DNA of 64,000 bases from SLFH01 sp050486265 (GTDB lineage: Bacteria > Planctomycetota > Phycisphaerae > Phycisphaerales > UBA1924), in assembly GCA_050486265.1 (NCBI GenBank), contig JBJHCY010000013.1, forward strand, positions 1 through 64,000, given 5' to 3'. This document shows positions 25,011 through 32,477 of the stretch, piece by piece (within the stretch, counting starts at the first letter, position 1; the number at the start of each line of letters is the position of its first letter). The translations under genes and the position numbers were made by a program. The notes under the pieces were generated by a model. The model did no database searches, was not told the origin of the DNA, and saw only the letters and a list, made by a program, of their open reading frames with translations.

Positions 25011-26585
25011 ATGGCGAACAAGGAACTCTTCAACACGACCCGAGGCGAACTGCCCCCACCGGCCGACACGGTCAACGAGGCCGGCGGCATGGCGTACTCC
25101 ATGGCCCCCGACCAGGCGCTGGCCCAGTACGCCGCGACAGGCTGCCTCAACCACACCTTCTACGCGACCGACGCGCAGCAGCTCGATGTTGTGCTGCGCC
25201 TGTGCATGGCGGTCGAGCCCGAGTTCATCGCCCGAGCGGCGCTCTATTGCCGCCGAGAGGGCCGGATGAAAGACATGCCCGCGCTGTTGTGCGCGGTGCT
25301 CAGCGTCCGTTCGCCGGGCTTGCTCGCGGAGGTGTTCGATCGCGTGATCGATACGCCCCGCATGCTCCGCAACTTCGTGCAGATCATGCGATCGGGAGTC
25401 GTCGGTCGGAAGTCTTTGGGAACGCTGCCGAAGCGCTTGGTTCGCCAGTGGCTGGCGGAACGCACCGACGAGGCGATCTTCTTCGCCTCGATCGGCAGGA
25501 ACCCATCGCTGGTTGACATCCTCAAGATGGTCCGCCCCAGCCCGGAGACCGCCAGCCGCGAAGCGTTGTACGGATACCTCATCGGCCGCGAGCACGACGC
25601 CGAGGCATTGCCGCCGATCGTCCGCGAATACGAGCGGTTCAAGGCGGAACTCGCGCGGGGTCGGGCTCACGCCGCACCGGATGTCCCGTTCCAGATGCTC
25701 ACGCACCTGCCCCTGCCGACCGAGGCGTGGACGCAGATCGCCCGCAACGCGCCATGGCAGACCACACGGATGAACCTCAACGCCTACGCACGCCACGGCG
25801 TGCTGAGAGACCGCGAGATGGTCAAGCTCATCGCCGACAGAATCGCTGATCCGGCGCAGGTCCGCCGCGCGGGTGCGATGGCGCATCAGTTGCTCATGGC
25901 GTACTCCGCCGCGTCGAGTGATGTGCCGGGCGCCATACTCCGTGCGATCGAGGCCGCGATGGAGTTCGCGATCGAACGAACGCCCGCGATCGAGGGCAAG
26001 ACATGGGTGTTTGTCGATGTCTCCGGCTCGATGCACAGCCCGGTGACCGGCTATCGCCGCGGGGCGTCCGCCCGAGCGACCTGCGTGGATGCGGCTTCGT
26101 TGATCGCTTCGGCGATTGTCCGCAAGAACCCGGAAACGGAAGTGATTGCGTTCAACGAGTCGGCGATCGATGTCCGGCTCAGCCCCTCCGACACCGTCAT
26201 GACCAACGCAACGATCCTCGCGCAGATGCCGTCGGGAGGCACGAACTGCTCAGCGCCGCTGCGCGAACTCAACGCCCGCAACGAACACGCCGACACGGTG
26301 ATCTACATCTCAGACTCAGAGTCATGGATCGACTCCCACCGATCAATGTGGAACGACGGAACCAAAACGATGCACGAATGGCATCTGCTCAAGCGACGCT
26401 GCCCGAACGCCCGGATGGTCTGCATCGACCTCCAGCCCTACGCCTCGTCGCAGACGCCCGACCGACAGGACATCCTGAATGTCGGGGGCTTCAACGACGC
26501 CGTCTTCGATGTGATCGGCATGTTCCTCCGCGGAGAGCTCGGAAACAGAAACTGGGTTGAAGTCATCGAGAAAGTCTCGATCTGA
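25011..26585 (+). CDS. rsr: Ro60/TROVE-domain RNA-binding protein (Rsr)
   Basis: 524 residues. Residues about 20-330 form the HEAT-like TROVE ring (YAATGCLNHTFYA, VLSVRSPGLLAEVFDRVI, MRSGVVGRKSLGTLPKRLV, LNAYARHGVLRD), which in other bacteria binds Y RNAs outside the ring and misfolded RNA ends through the hole. From about 330 there is a von Willebrand A domain with a MIDAS motif VDVSGSM. ATG 25011 has GGGAGG 9 bases upstream and follows the sigma-54 promoter. A cluster of tRNA-like RNAs follows directly, the likely RNA partners. Confidence 0.92.
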   Translation: MANKELFNTTRGELPPPADTVNEAGGMAYSMAPDQALAQYAATGCLNHTFYATDAQQLDVVLRLCMAVEPEFIARAALYCRREGRMKDMPALLCAVLSVRSPGLLAEVFDRVIDTPRMLRNFVQIMRSGVVGRKSLGTLPKRLVRQWLAERTDEAIFFASIGRNPSLVDILKMVRPSPETASREALYGYLIGREHDAEALPPIVREYERFKAELARGRAHAAPDVPFQMLTHLPLPTEAWTQIARNAPWQTTRMNLNAYARHGVLRDREMVKLIADRIADPAQVRRAGAMAHQLLMAYSAASSDVPGAILRAIEAAMEFAIERTPAIEGKTWVFVDVSGSMHSPVTGYRRGASARATCVDAASLIASAIVRKNPETEVIAFNESAIDVRLSPSDTVMTNATILAQMPSGGTNCSAPLRELNARNEHADTVIYISDSESWIDSHRSMWNDGTKTMHEWHLLKRRCPNARMVCIDLQPYASSQTPDRQDILNVGGFNDAVFDVIGMFLRGELGNRNWVEVIEKVSI

Positions 26586-26607
26586 AACGACGGCAAAGGG
26601 GAGGCGA

Positions 26608-26635
26608 CGGCCCCCGGCAATCGGGCCGGGGGCCG
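26608..26635 (+). other. Strong GC hairpin after rsr, without U-tract
   Basis: CGGCCCCCGGC and GCCGGGGGCCG form an 11-bp perfect stem with a six-base loop, 23 bases after the rsr stop. No T-run follows, so it is not a standard intrinsic terminator. It may stabilise the rsr mRNA 3' end or mark the processing boundary between mRNA and the RNA cluster. Confidence 0.65.
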
Positions 26636-26661
26636 CCAGAACCAGAGAATGAATCGATCAA

Positions 26662-26749
26662 GGTCGGGCCGGTTCCGGATGCCGACGGGACTCCATGAAC
26701 AACACTCGTGCAAGGTCTCGAACATGACTTTGCCGGGCCGGCCCGAACC
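26662..26749 (+). ncRNA. tRNA-like/Y-RNA-like RNA 'A' of the rtc locus
   Basis: The ends pair as GGTCGGGCCGG (26662-26672) with CCGGCCCGAACC (26738-26749): 11 bp with one bulged A, like the Ro-binding helix of Y RNAs. Inside, CAAGGTC / GACTTTG (7 bp) encloses loop TCGAACAT, resembling a T-arm. ATGCCGACGGGACT (26679-26692) carries the motif shared with RNAs B and C. No protein-coding sign. Y-RNA identity is inference from structure and the adjacent Ro gene. Confidence 0.6.
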
Positions 26750-26766
26750 CTTGGTTAGGAGGTGCT

Positions 26767-26904
26767 ATGAATGCCGGAAGGTCGCGGCGATGGCGGCGAA
26801 TGCCTGCGGGAATACAGGCGTACCTCTTTCGGGAGGAAGCGGGTTCGACTCCCGCGCGCTGCAAGGCGGTTGCCGATGCGGCGTCTGCCCGGGAACGGGC
26901 GTGA
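26767..26904 (+). CDS. Possible 45-residue microprotein overlapping RNA 'B'
   Basis: ATG 26767 is preceded by AGGAGGTG (26757-26764), an eight-base perfect match to the 16S anti-Shine-Dalgarno, with only 4 bases between AGGAGG and ATG. The frame runs to TGA 26902-26904 through the whole tRNA-like RNA B and is Arg/Ala-rich (MNAGRSRRWRRMPAG). The composition looks non-protein-like, so the SD match may serve another role or be chance. Confidence 0.2.
   Translation: MNAGRSRRWRRMPAGIQAYLFREEAGSTPARCKAVADAASARERA
26784..26863 (+). ncRNA. tRNA-like RNA 'B' of the rtc locus
   Basis: Acceptor GCGGCGA (26784-26790) pairs six of seven positions with GCGCTGC (26856-26862), discriminator A. The T-arm is perfect: GCGGG TTCGACT CCCGC (26839-26855). 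A class II-like variable hairpin CCTC / GAGG lies before it. Where the anticodon arm should be, GCCTG / CAGGC closes an 8-base loop with no U33, so decoding is unlikely. A 25-base core (26795-26819) matches RNA C at 21 positions. Confidence 0.7.
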
Positions 26905-26991
26905 CTTCTCGCACACCTTTGTCACCGCCATCGCTCCGCTCTTCCGGTCCGTACAGCAGAAGCAGAAGCCCGGGGCGGCGCCCCGGCACAA

Positions 26992-27066
26992 AGAAACAAC
27001 GGCGAATGCCCGTGGGACTACAGGTTAAACTCCCCGGTGTTGCGGGTTCGAATCCCGCTCGTTCTC
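26992..27066 (+). ncRNA. tRNA-like RNA 'C' of the rtc locus
   Basis: The T-arm GCGGG TTCGAAT CCCGC (27042-27058) is perfect. The acceptor AGAAACA / TCGTTCT pairs only partly. Core 27001-27025 is the paralog of the one in RNA B, beginning GGCGAATGCC. The middle can fold as CG-T-GGGA / TCCC-CG around a 13-base loop, far from a 7-base anticodon loop. A GC hairpin (26970-26986) just precedes it. A degenerate tRNA is possible, but the shared core argues for a maintained RNA. Confidence 0.6.
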
Positions 27067-27078
27067 AGGCCACGCCTT

Positions 27079-27120
27079 GGAGCGGTAGCTCAAACTGGTA
27101 GAGCACGGTGTCTCACACAA
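27079..27120 (+). ncRNA. tRNA 5'-half-like sequence 'D'
   Basis: GGAGCGG, TA, then a perfect D-arm GCTC AAACTGGTA GAGC, A26 and the start of an anticodon-like arm (CGGTGTCTCACAC). No matching 3' half, T-arm or acceptor strand follows before RNA E begins at 27133. It resembles a 5' tRNA half rather than a full tRNA. Confidence 0.5.
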
Positions 27121-27132
27121 CTTGTCGCCGTC

Positions 27133-27206
27133 AGCCCCGTAGCTCAGCGGCAGAGCACCGCATCCGAAATGTGCGGAGGTCGCGGGTTCGATCCCCGCCG
27201 GGGCGT
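27133..27206 (+). tRNA. Near-canonical but aberrant tRNA 'E' (decoding doubtful)
   Basis: Acceptor GCCCCG / CGGGGC gives six pairs plus a terminal A-G mismatch. D-arm GCTC AGCGGCA GAGC and T-arm GCGGG TTCGATC CCCGC are standard, variable loop AGGTC. The anticodon arm is two bases too long: CCGCA TCCGAAATG TGCGG (9-base loop), or a six-pair stem with loop CCGAAAT. If read as 7-base, the anticodon would be GAA (Phe) with C instead of U33. Position between rsr and rtcB suggests a repair-linked RNA rather than a decoding tRNA. Confidence 0.55.
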
Positions 27207-27247
27207 TTGATCGTGTAGCGTTGTACCGCAGCCAACGGAGACCTCCC

Positions 27248-28735
27248 ATGAACATCCCCTTCATCGAAACCGGGGAGGCCGAGGCCATCCTCCCCCTGCC
27301 CAAAGACCGACGACCCATCACCGTCATCGGCACGCCCGCCATCCGCAAAACCTTCGACGAGGGCTGCATCAAGCAGGCGATCAATTCCGCTCGCGGGCCC
27401 GGCGTCACGCGCGTCGTCCTCAACCCCGACGCGCACATCGGCTACGGCACGCCCGTCGGCTGCGTCATGGCCAGCGACAGCCACATCTACCCCGGCCCCG
27501 TCGGCGTCGACATCAAATGCTCAATGAGCCTCCTCGCCCTCGACCTCGACGAGCACGCCATCGCCGACAAGAGAACACGCCGAGCGCTCATCGACGCGAT
27601 CTGCCAGCGCACGCCCACCGGCGCAGGGCGGGGCCAGCGCAGCGTCCCCAAGTCGCGCCCCGTCCGCTTCGACCTGGGCGAGCGCGTCGTCGCCGAGGGC
27701 GCTTCGCGCGAAGTCTGCGAGGCCCTGGGCATCCCGCCCGAGTGGGCAGACCGTTGCGAAGACAGCGCCCACACCGGCCACGACGCCACACACGACGCGC
27801 TCCGCGAACGCCTCGAACTCCACAAACGCGATCCGCGATTCCACGAACGATTCCCCGGCAAGGTCCGCCAGCTCGGCTCCTACGGCGGCGGCAACCACTT
27901 CGGCGAGTGCGAGATCGTCCGCCTCCGCGAGGGCGAGCGTGCGAAAGCCGCGGCCGAGGCGTTCGGCCTCGTCGACGGGGGCGTCGCCTTCCTCTCCCAC
28001 TGCGGCTCGCGCGGGTTCGGCCACGACCTGGCAACGCACCAGTTCCGCGCGCTCCAGGACCACTTCGAACAGTGGAACATCCCGCTGCCCGGCGGCGACC
28101 GCCAGCTCGTCCACGCGCCCCTCGGCTCGCCCGAGGCCGACGCCTACCTCGACGACATGGCGCTCGGCGCCAATTTCGCCACCGTCAACCACCTGCTCAT
28201 CAACGCCCTCGTCCTCGAAGCGTTCCAGGAGATCTTCCCCGGCGTCAACGGCCGACTGGTCTACTTCATCAGCCACAACATCGCACGCAAGGAAACCGTC
28301 GACGGCCGCCCCCAATGGGTCCACCGCAAAGGCGCAACCCGCGCCTTCCCCGCCGGCCACGACGCGCTGCAAGGCACGCCGTTTCACGAAACCGGCCATC
28401 CGATCCTCCTGCCCGGCAACCCGCAGGCCGGCTCGTCGGTCATGGTCGCCGAGCCCGGCGCGGAGAAGTCCTGCTACAGCGTCAACCACGGCGCAGGCCG
28501 GATCATGGGCCGCAAAGCCGCGGCAAGAACCCTCGACCAGGCCGAGGTCGACCGCTCGTTCGAAGACCGCGACATCCTGACCAACTGCCGCAGGTACCCG
28601 ATCGACGAAGCCCCCGACGCCTACAAGGACTTCAACGAGGTGCTGCGTTCTGTCGAGCTCGCGGGGCTCGCCAGCGAGGTCGCGCGTCTGCAGGCCAAGT
28701 TCGTCATCAAGGACGGGAGCAAGGCCGATGATTGA
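27248..28735 (+). CDS. rtcB: RtcB RNA-splicing ligase (GTP-dependent)
   Basis: Joins RNA 2',3'-cyclic phosphate or 3'-phosphate ends to 5'-OH ends through RtcB-GMP. 495 residues. Metal and active-site motifs: NPDAHIGYGTPVGCVMAS, GPVGVDIKCSM (Cys metal ligand; most RtcB have GVDIGCG), GSYGGGNHFGECE, SHCGSRGFGHDLA and the guanylylated His in CYSVNHGAGRIMGR (about residue 413). ATG 27248 follows GGAGACCTCCC. It overlaps rtcA by eight bases. Confidence 0.93.
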   Translation: MNIPFIETGEAEAILPLPKDRRPITVIGTPAIRKTFDEGCIKQAINSARGPGVTRVVLNPDAHIGYGTPVGCVMASDSHIYPGPVGVDIKCSMSLLALDLDEHAIADKRTRRALIDAICQRTPTGAGRGQRSVPKSRPVRFDLGERVVAEGASREVCEALGIPPEWADRCEDSAHTGHDATHDALRERLELHKRDPRFHERFPGKVRQLGSYGGGNHFGECEIVRLREGERAKAAAEAFGLVDGGVAFLSHCGSRGFGHDLATHQFRALQDHFEQWNIPLPGGDRQLVHAPLGSPEADAYLDDMALGANFATVNHLLINALVLEAFQEIFPGVNGRLVYFISHNIARKETVDGRPQWVHRKGATRAFPAGHDALQGTPFHETGHPILLPGNPQAGSSVMVAEPGAEKSCYSVNHGAGRIMGRKAAARTLDQAEVDRSFEDRDILTNCRRYPIDEAPDAYKDFNEVLRSVELAGLASEVARLQAKFVIKDGSKADD

Positions 28736-29759
28736 GCTCGACGGCGCAAAGGGCGGGGACGAGGGAGAAGGCGGCGGCCAGATCCTCCGCACCGCGCTCT
28801 CGCTCTCGATGGTCACCGGCCGCCCGTTCCGCATCGAAAACATCCGCGCCGGCCGCGCCATACCCGGCCTGCTCCGCCAGCACCTCACGGCCGTCAAAGC
28901 CGCGTGCGCCGTCTGCGAAGGCAAGGCGATCGGCGCCGAGATCGGCTCCCGCTCGCTCGTCTTCTACCCGGGCAAGATCCGCGCCGGCGACTACTCCTTC
29001 GCGATCGGCACGGCCGGCAGCACGACGCTCGTCCTCCAGACTGTTCTGCCCGCGCTCATGACCACGGACGCACCGTCGACCGTGACCGTCAAGGGCGGCA
29101 CGCACAACCCCGCCGCCCCCACCGCGCAGTTCCTCTCCCGCGCCTACGCCCCGCTCATCGAACGCCTCGGCCCCCGCCTGAAGATCGAACTCGTCCGCCA
29201 CGGCTTCTACCCCGCCGGCGGCGGCTTCGTCCGCGCCGAGATCGAGCCCTGCAAAGCCCTCGCCCCGCTCGAACTCGATGACCGCGGCGAGATCATCGGG
29301 CGCAGCGCCGTCGCGAGCATCGCCGCCCTGCCCGGCGAGATCGCCAAGCGCGAGCTCGCGGTCGTCGAACGCAAGCTCGGCTGGAGCGCCGAATCGCTCA
29401 GAATCGAACAGCTCAGCGACCGCTTCGGCCCGGGCAACATCCTGAGCATCGAAGTCGAGTCCGAGCATGTCACCGAGGTCTTCACCGGCTTCGGCCGCTT
29501 CGGCGTCAGCGCCGAGGCCGTCGCGGAGGAAACCATCGCCGAAGTCCGGGCCTACCTCGCCTCGGGCGTCCCCGTCTGGCGTCACCTCGCCGACCAGTTG
29601 CTGCTCCCGATGGCCTTGGCCGGCCGCGGCAGCTTCCGCACCGGCCCCCTCACCAGCCACGCCGAAACCAACGCCGAAGTGATCGAACGCTTCCTGCAGC
29701 TCAAAGTCCGGTGGGAGGCGCAAGAGGGCAAGTCCACGCGGGTCGAGATTCTGCAATAG
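28728..29759 (+). CDS. rtcA: RNA 3'-terminal phosphate cyclase
   Basis: RtcA converts RNA 3'- or 2'-phosphate ends to 2',3'-cyclic phosphates using ATP, preparing ends for RtcB. 343 residues beginning MIELDGAKGGDEGEGGGQIL, the family signature GEGGGQILR. IRAGRAIPGLLRQHLTAVKA, GTHNPAAPTAQFL and FYPAGGGFVRAEIEP are typical. The nucleophile His lies in VWRHLADQLLLPMAL near residue 285-300. ATG 28728 lies within the last codons of rtcB. Confidence 0.93.
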   Translation: MIELDGAKGGDEGEGGGQILRTALSLSMVTGRPFRIENIRAGRAIPGLLRQHLTAVKAACAVCEGKAIGAEIGSRSLVFYPGKIRAGDYSFAIGTAGSTTLVLQTVLPALMTTDAPSTVTVKGGTHNPAAPTAQFLSRAYAPLIERLGPRLKIELVRHGFYPAGGGFVRAEIEPCKALAPLELDDRGEIIGRSAVASIAALPGEIAKRELAVVERKLGWSAESLRIEQLSDRFGPGNILSIEVESEHVTEVFTGFGRFGVSAEAVAEETIAEVRAYLASGVPVWRHLADQLLLPMALAGRGSFRTGPLTSHAETNAEVIERFLQLKVRWEAQEGKSTRVEILQ

Positions 29760-30203
29760 GCGAGCCGCGGGTCGCGAGCGAACAGCGCCGTTCGATTCCT
29801 AACTCGATCACTTTATAGGTTATGGACCACTTCGCCGTTCTCGGCGGCGGGCCGCGCCGCCGCACACCGGCCGCGGCCGTACCGAAGACGAATCGCACAG
29901 TCCGCATAGGCCTTCATATCGTTCCAGCGAGCCATTTCGCCCGGCCTGACGGATTTCGTTCGCAACTCAGCCGAAGCCCCTGAACCACGGGCCAGATCTG
30001 AACCAACGGGCGGAGCACGCGCCGACGCCGAGGCCGGCGGCCCATGACAAACTAAATTTTCATATTTTGAGATTGTTTTTGTCCGCCCCGGATTACACTC
30101 CGTTCGCCCCGCGATGTGTCCCGGGGCCGAGAGAACAAGCACGGGCGTGACCCGCCGGGTGTTCCGGAGGGGCGGCTCGCGCACGAAGAGAGAGAGTATC
30201 GTG
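29760..30203. other. Intergenic region after rtcA
   Basis: 444 bp with no coding feature. CGGCGGCG / CGCCGCCG (29842-29862) forms an 8-bp hairpin without a T-run, a weak candidate transcript end for rtcBA. An A/T-rich stretch at about 30045-30080 with TTGAGA and later TACACT may carry the promoter of the next gene, but spacing is poor. Confidence 0.5.
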
Positions 30204-31079
30204 ATGAGAAAGCTCCGTTCGGCCGCGGTCCTTGCCGCGCTCGCCCTGTCGCCGGCCGCAGCGATGGCCCAGGGCGTCGTTTATGCGTTCGACCTCCGCT
30301 TCGCGGCGCAGTCCAACCTGTTCTCATTCCCCGTCAACGATCCGATCGACCAGACGCAGATCGGCCCGGTCGGCAACCTCGACTACACCACCTTCGCGAT
30401 GGACTTCAACACCGCCGGATCGGTGCTCCACATCGTCGACCACAGCCTCGGCACCACCGCCCTCCGCATGGGCACCCTGGACATCAACACCGGAGCCTTC
30501 ACCCCAGGCCCGACGATCACCGGGCCCTTCCAGGGCCTTAACCCCACAGGCCTCTCCGTCGACCCGACCACAGAAACCTTTTACACATCGAGAACCAACG
30601 AACTCTTCACCGTCGATCCCATGACCGGCGCTTCCAGCTCCGTCGGAAACTTCGTCGACGCACTCGGCAACCCGATCGGCTCCGTCATCGACATCGCCGT
30701 CGACAACAACGGTCGAATGTTCGCCCATGTCCTCGGCTCCACCGCAGGCCAGGGCGGCGGCCTGTGGGCCATCGACAAGTCCTCCGGTGTCGGGACCTTC
30801 GTCGGCTTCAGCGGCGTCGTCACCAACTTCGCCCAGGGCATGGACTTCGACCCCACCACCAACCTCCTCCACGCCGCCCTCTACACCTCCGGCGGCAACG
30901 GAAGCTACGGCATCTGGGACACCACCGACGGCAGCTGGACAGAGATCCTCACCCTCAGCGCCTTCCCCGATCCCACCCCCAACGGCCGCGAGCTCGAAAT
31001 GGCCATCCGAATCCCCGCCCCCTCGGCCATCATGGCCATGGGCATCGGAGGCCTGGCCCTCACCCGCCGCCGACGCTAA
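30204..31079 (+). CDS. Secreted PEP-CTERM-like protein
   Basis: 291 residues with a signal peptide (MRKLRSAAVLAALALSPAAAMA) and a C-terminal sorting tail IPAPSAIMAMGIGGLALTRRRR: Pro-Ala-Pro-Ser, a hydrophobic helix and a basic end, the PEP-CTERM/exosortase pattern in a PAP variant. The middle consists of beta-propeller-like segments (LFTVDPMTGASSSVGNF, GLWAIDKSSGVGTF). ATG 30204 is chosen; a GTG lies one codon upstream. A clear terminator follows. Confidence 0.85.
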   Translation: MRKLRSAAVLAALALSPAAAMAQGVVYAFDLRFAAQSNLFSFPVNDPIDQTQIGPVGNLDYTTFAMDFNTAGSVLHIVDHSLGTTALRMGTLDINTGAFTPGPTITGPFQGLNPTGLSVDPTTETFYTSRTNELFTVDPMTGASSSVGNFVDALGNPIGSVIDIAVDNNGRMFAHVLGSTAGQGGGLWAIDKSSGVGTFVGFSGVVTNFAQGMDFDPTTNLLHAALYTSGGNGSYGIWDTTDGSWTEILTLSAFPDPTPNGRELEMAIRIPAPSAIMAMGIGGLALTRRRR

Positions 31080-31110
31080 ACCCCTACACCGCGCGTCAAC
31101 AACCCCAAAG

Positions 31111-31136
31111 CCCCGGAGCACCGCTCCGGGGTTTTT
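31111..31136 (+). terminator. Intrinsic terminator of the PEP-CTERM-like gene
   Basis: CCCCGGAGC, loop ACC, GCTCCGGGG, then TTTTT, 32 bases after the stop. Confidence 0.92.
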
Positions 31137-31221
31137 CATCCACACCGCGTTGCCGACGACGATCCAGACCAAGTAAACTCCCGACGGCCCCGCACGCCGC
31201 GCCGGGGCCGGAAGGGACGCG

Positions 31222-31818
31222 ATGCCCGGTTTCCTCCGAAGAAAACCCAAAGCCGCATCGCTCGACGAACAGCTCCGCGCGTTCGAGGCCTGCGGCATCA
31301 GGCTCAACCCGGGCAGAACGCCCTACGAATTGCTCCTCTCCTACCCGCACGAACAGTACGAGTCCCATCCGTACCTTCTCCTCGCAGAGATCATGGGCAG
31401 CGAGGTCGACGCCGAACCCCACGGCAGGCAATTCTCAAACAACCTCTGGAACATCGACCTCGAATGCATCGAGGACCATGGCGCATACACAAGTCTCATC
31501 GACGACATGGTCAGAATCTCTGCCGGCACGCTCCCGGTCGAGCACGCCCGCGATCATGTCGACATCGACGCCGGCGAGGTCTGGGTCGAGCTCCGGCTCG
31601 ACGGGCAAACCCACCGCTTCAAACCCGAAATCTGCGACGACTGGGCCGACCCGGAGTTCTTCGAGTTCATCGCGTCGCTCCACAAGGCGAGACAAACCGA
31701 ACGCCGCTTCGCCTGCCTGAACCCCGGCGATCAATTCATCATCATCGCCTGCCCGACACAGGCAGAATTCAAACGCCTGCGCCGAACAACTGGCCTGAAA
31801 TTCGAGTGGATGGGATGA
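31222..31818 (+). CDS. Uncharacterised cytosolic protein
   Basis: 198 residues, acidic, no signal peptide or membrane span. The N-terminus MPGFLRRKPKAASLDEQL precedes a compact fold with FSNNLWNIDLECIEDHGAY and a final CLNPGDQFIIIACPT strand pattern. GAAGGGACGCG precedes the ATG. The stop overlaps the start of the next gene (ATGA), so the two form a coupled pair. It has the look of an immunity-protein-type sequence, but I cannot assign it to a family. Confidence 0.65.
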   Translation: MPGFLRRKPKAASLDEQLRAFEACGIRLNPGRTPYELLLSYPHEQYESHPYLLLAEIMGSEVDAEPHGRQFSNNLWNIDLECIEDHGAYTSLIDDMVRISAGTLPVEHARDHVDIDAGEVWVELRLDGQTHRFKPEICDDWADPEFFEFIASLHKARQTERRFACLNPGDQFIIIACPTQAEFKRLRRTTGLKFEWMG

Positions 31819-32471
31819 CCGAGCCGCAAACACCGCACCACCACCAACCGCCCGACCCGCACGAACTCAAACAAGCCTGCGCCGCATGGCTGGCGGTCAT
31901 GATCGAACGCATCGACTCCGGCCGTCTGCCCCTTCCGGATCTCGGTCATCCTGACCTGGATGTGTCCGCGGCCGCGTTCGTCGACAGGCTCGCAATCGCG
32001 CCATACATCCCGGACGCTCGCTGGGTTTACAACGACTTCTGGGATCCCGCGCCGCCTTCAAGGCTGATCGACCGGATGCTGGAACGCCTGCACAGGGAGA
32101 CACGGGGAATGTGTTGGGAACCAGATTTCTGGTCCGCGGTCTGGGAAGGCCTGCCAACGCGTTTGCCGCGAAAGATCGCAGAGAGCCTCATCAGGCGAGA
32201 AATCAACATCGACGAGCTCGGCCACCTGCTGCTCGACGACGACTTGCTCTGGCGCCTCGCAGACCGCGTCGACGAAGCCCTGCTCACGCTCGCCAAGCGC
32301 CGATACCACCAGCCCCGCTACGACGCCGACGCCTTCGAGGAAGTGCTGTACGCCTTCCCGACGCACGATTGGATGCTCCGCTCGCTCCGGGGCCTTGTGC
32401 CCTCGCACGAGGAGAAAGCCGAACGCCTGCAGATCTACCTCGACCGCTACTTCAACCGACCGGGGCCCTAA
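31815..32471 (+). CDS. Uncharacterised protein, coupled to the gene before it
   Basis: 218 residues from ATG 31815, overlapping the previous stop. Acidic and helical: RWVYNDFWDPAPPSRLIDRM, then WEGLPTRLPRKIAESLI and HDWMLRSLRGLVPSHEEKAE. No recognised motif. It converges on the macro-domain gene, with 6 bp between ends. Confidence 0.6.
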   Translation: MTEPQTPHHHQPPDPHELKQACAAWLAVMIERIDSGRLPLPDLGHPDLDVSAAAFVDRLAIAPYIPDARWVYNDFWDPAPPSRLIDRMLERLHRETRGMCWEPDFWSAVWEGLPTRLPRKIAESLIRREINIDELGHLLLDDDLLWRLADRVDEALLTLAKRRYHQPRYDADAFEEVLYAFPTHDWMLRSLRGLVPSHEEKAERLQIYLDRYFNRPGP

Positions 32472-32477
32472 GCACCC

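Noticed and set aside
24867..26036. Long open frame antisense to rsr
   Set aside because: rsr has clear TROVE and VWA motifs; the antisense frame is a codon-bias shadow.
26608..26635. Intrinsic terminator after rsr
   Set aside because: Strong stem but no T-run, and the RNAs and rtcBA downstream probably share the sigma-54 transcript.
26784..27206. Ordinary decoding tRNA genes (Leu/Ser/Phe/Trp)
   Set aside because: Anticodon loops have wrong length or lack U33, acceptors have mismatches, and D lacks a 3' half. Kept as tRNA-like RNAs, with E the closest to a real tRNA.
26755..27484. Minus-strand frames across the RNA cluster and the start of rtcB
   Set aside because: They read tRNA T-arms backwards (for example ARESNPLPP, AGIEPATS), a well-known false-gene pattern.
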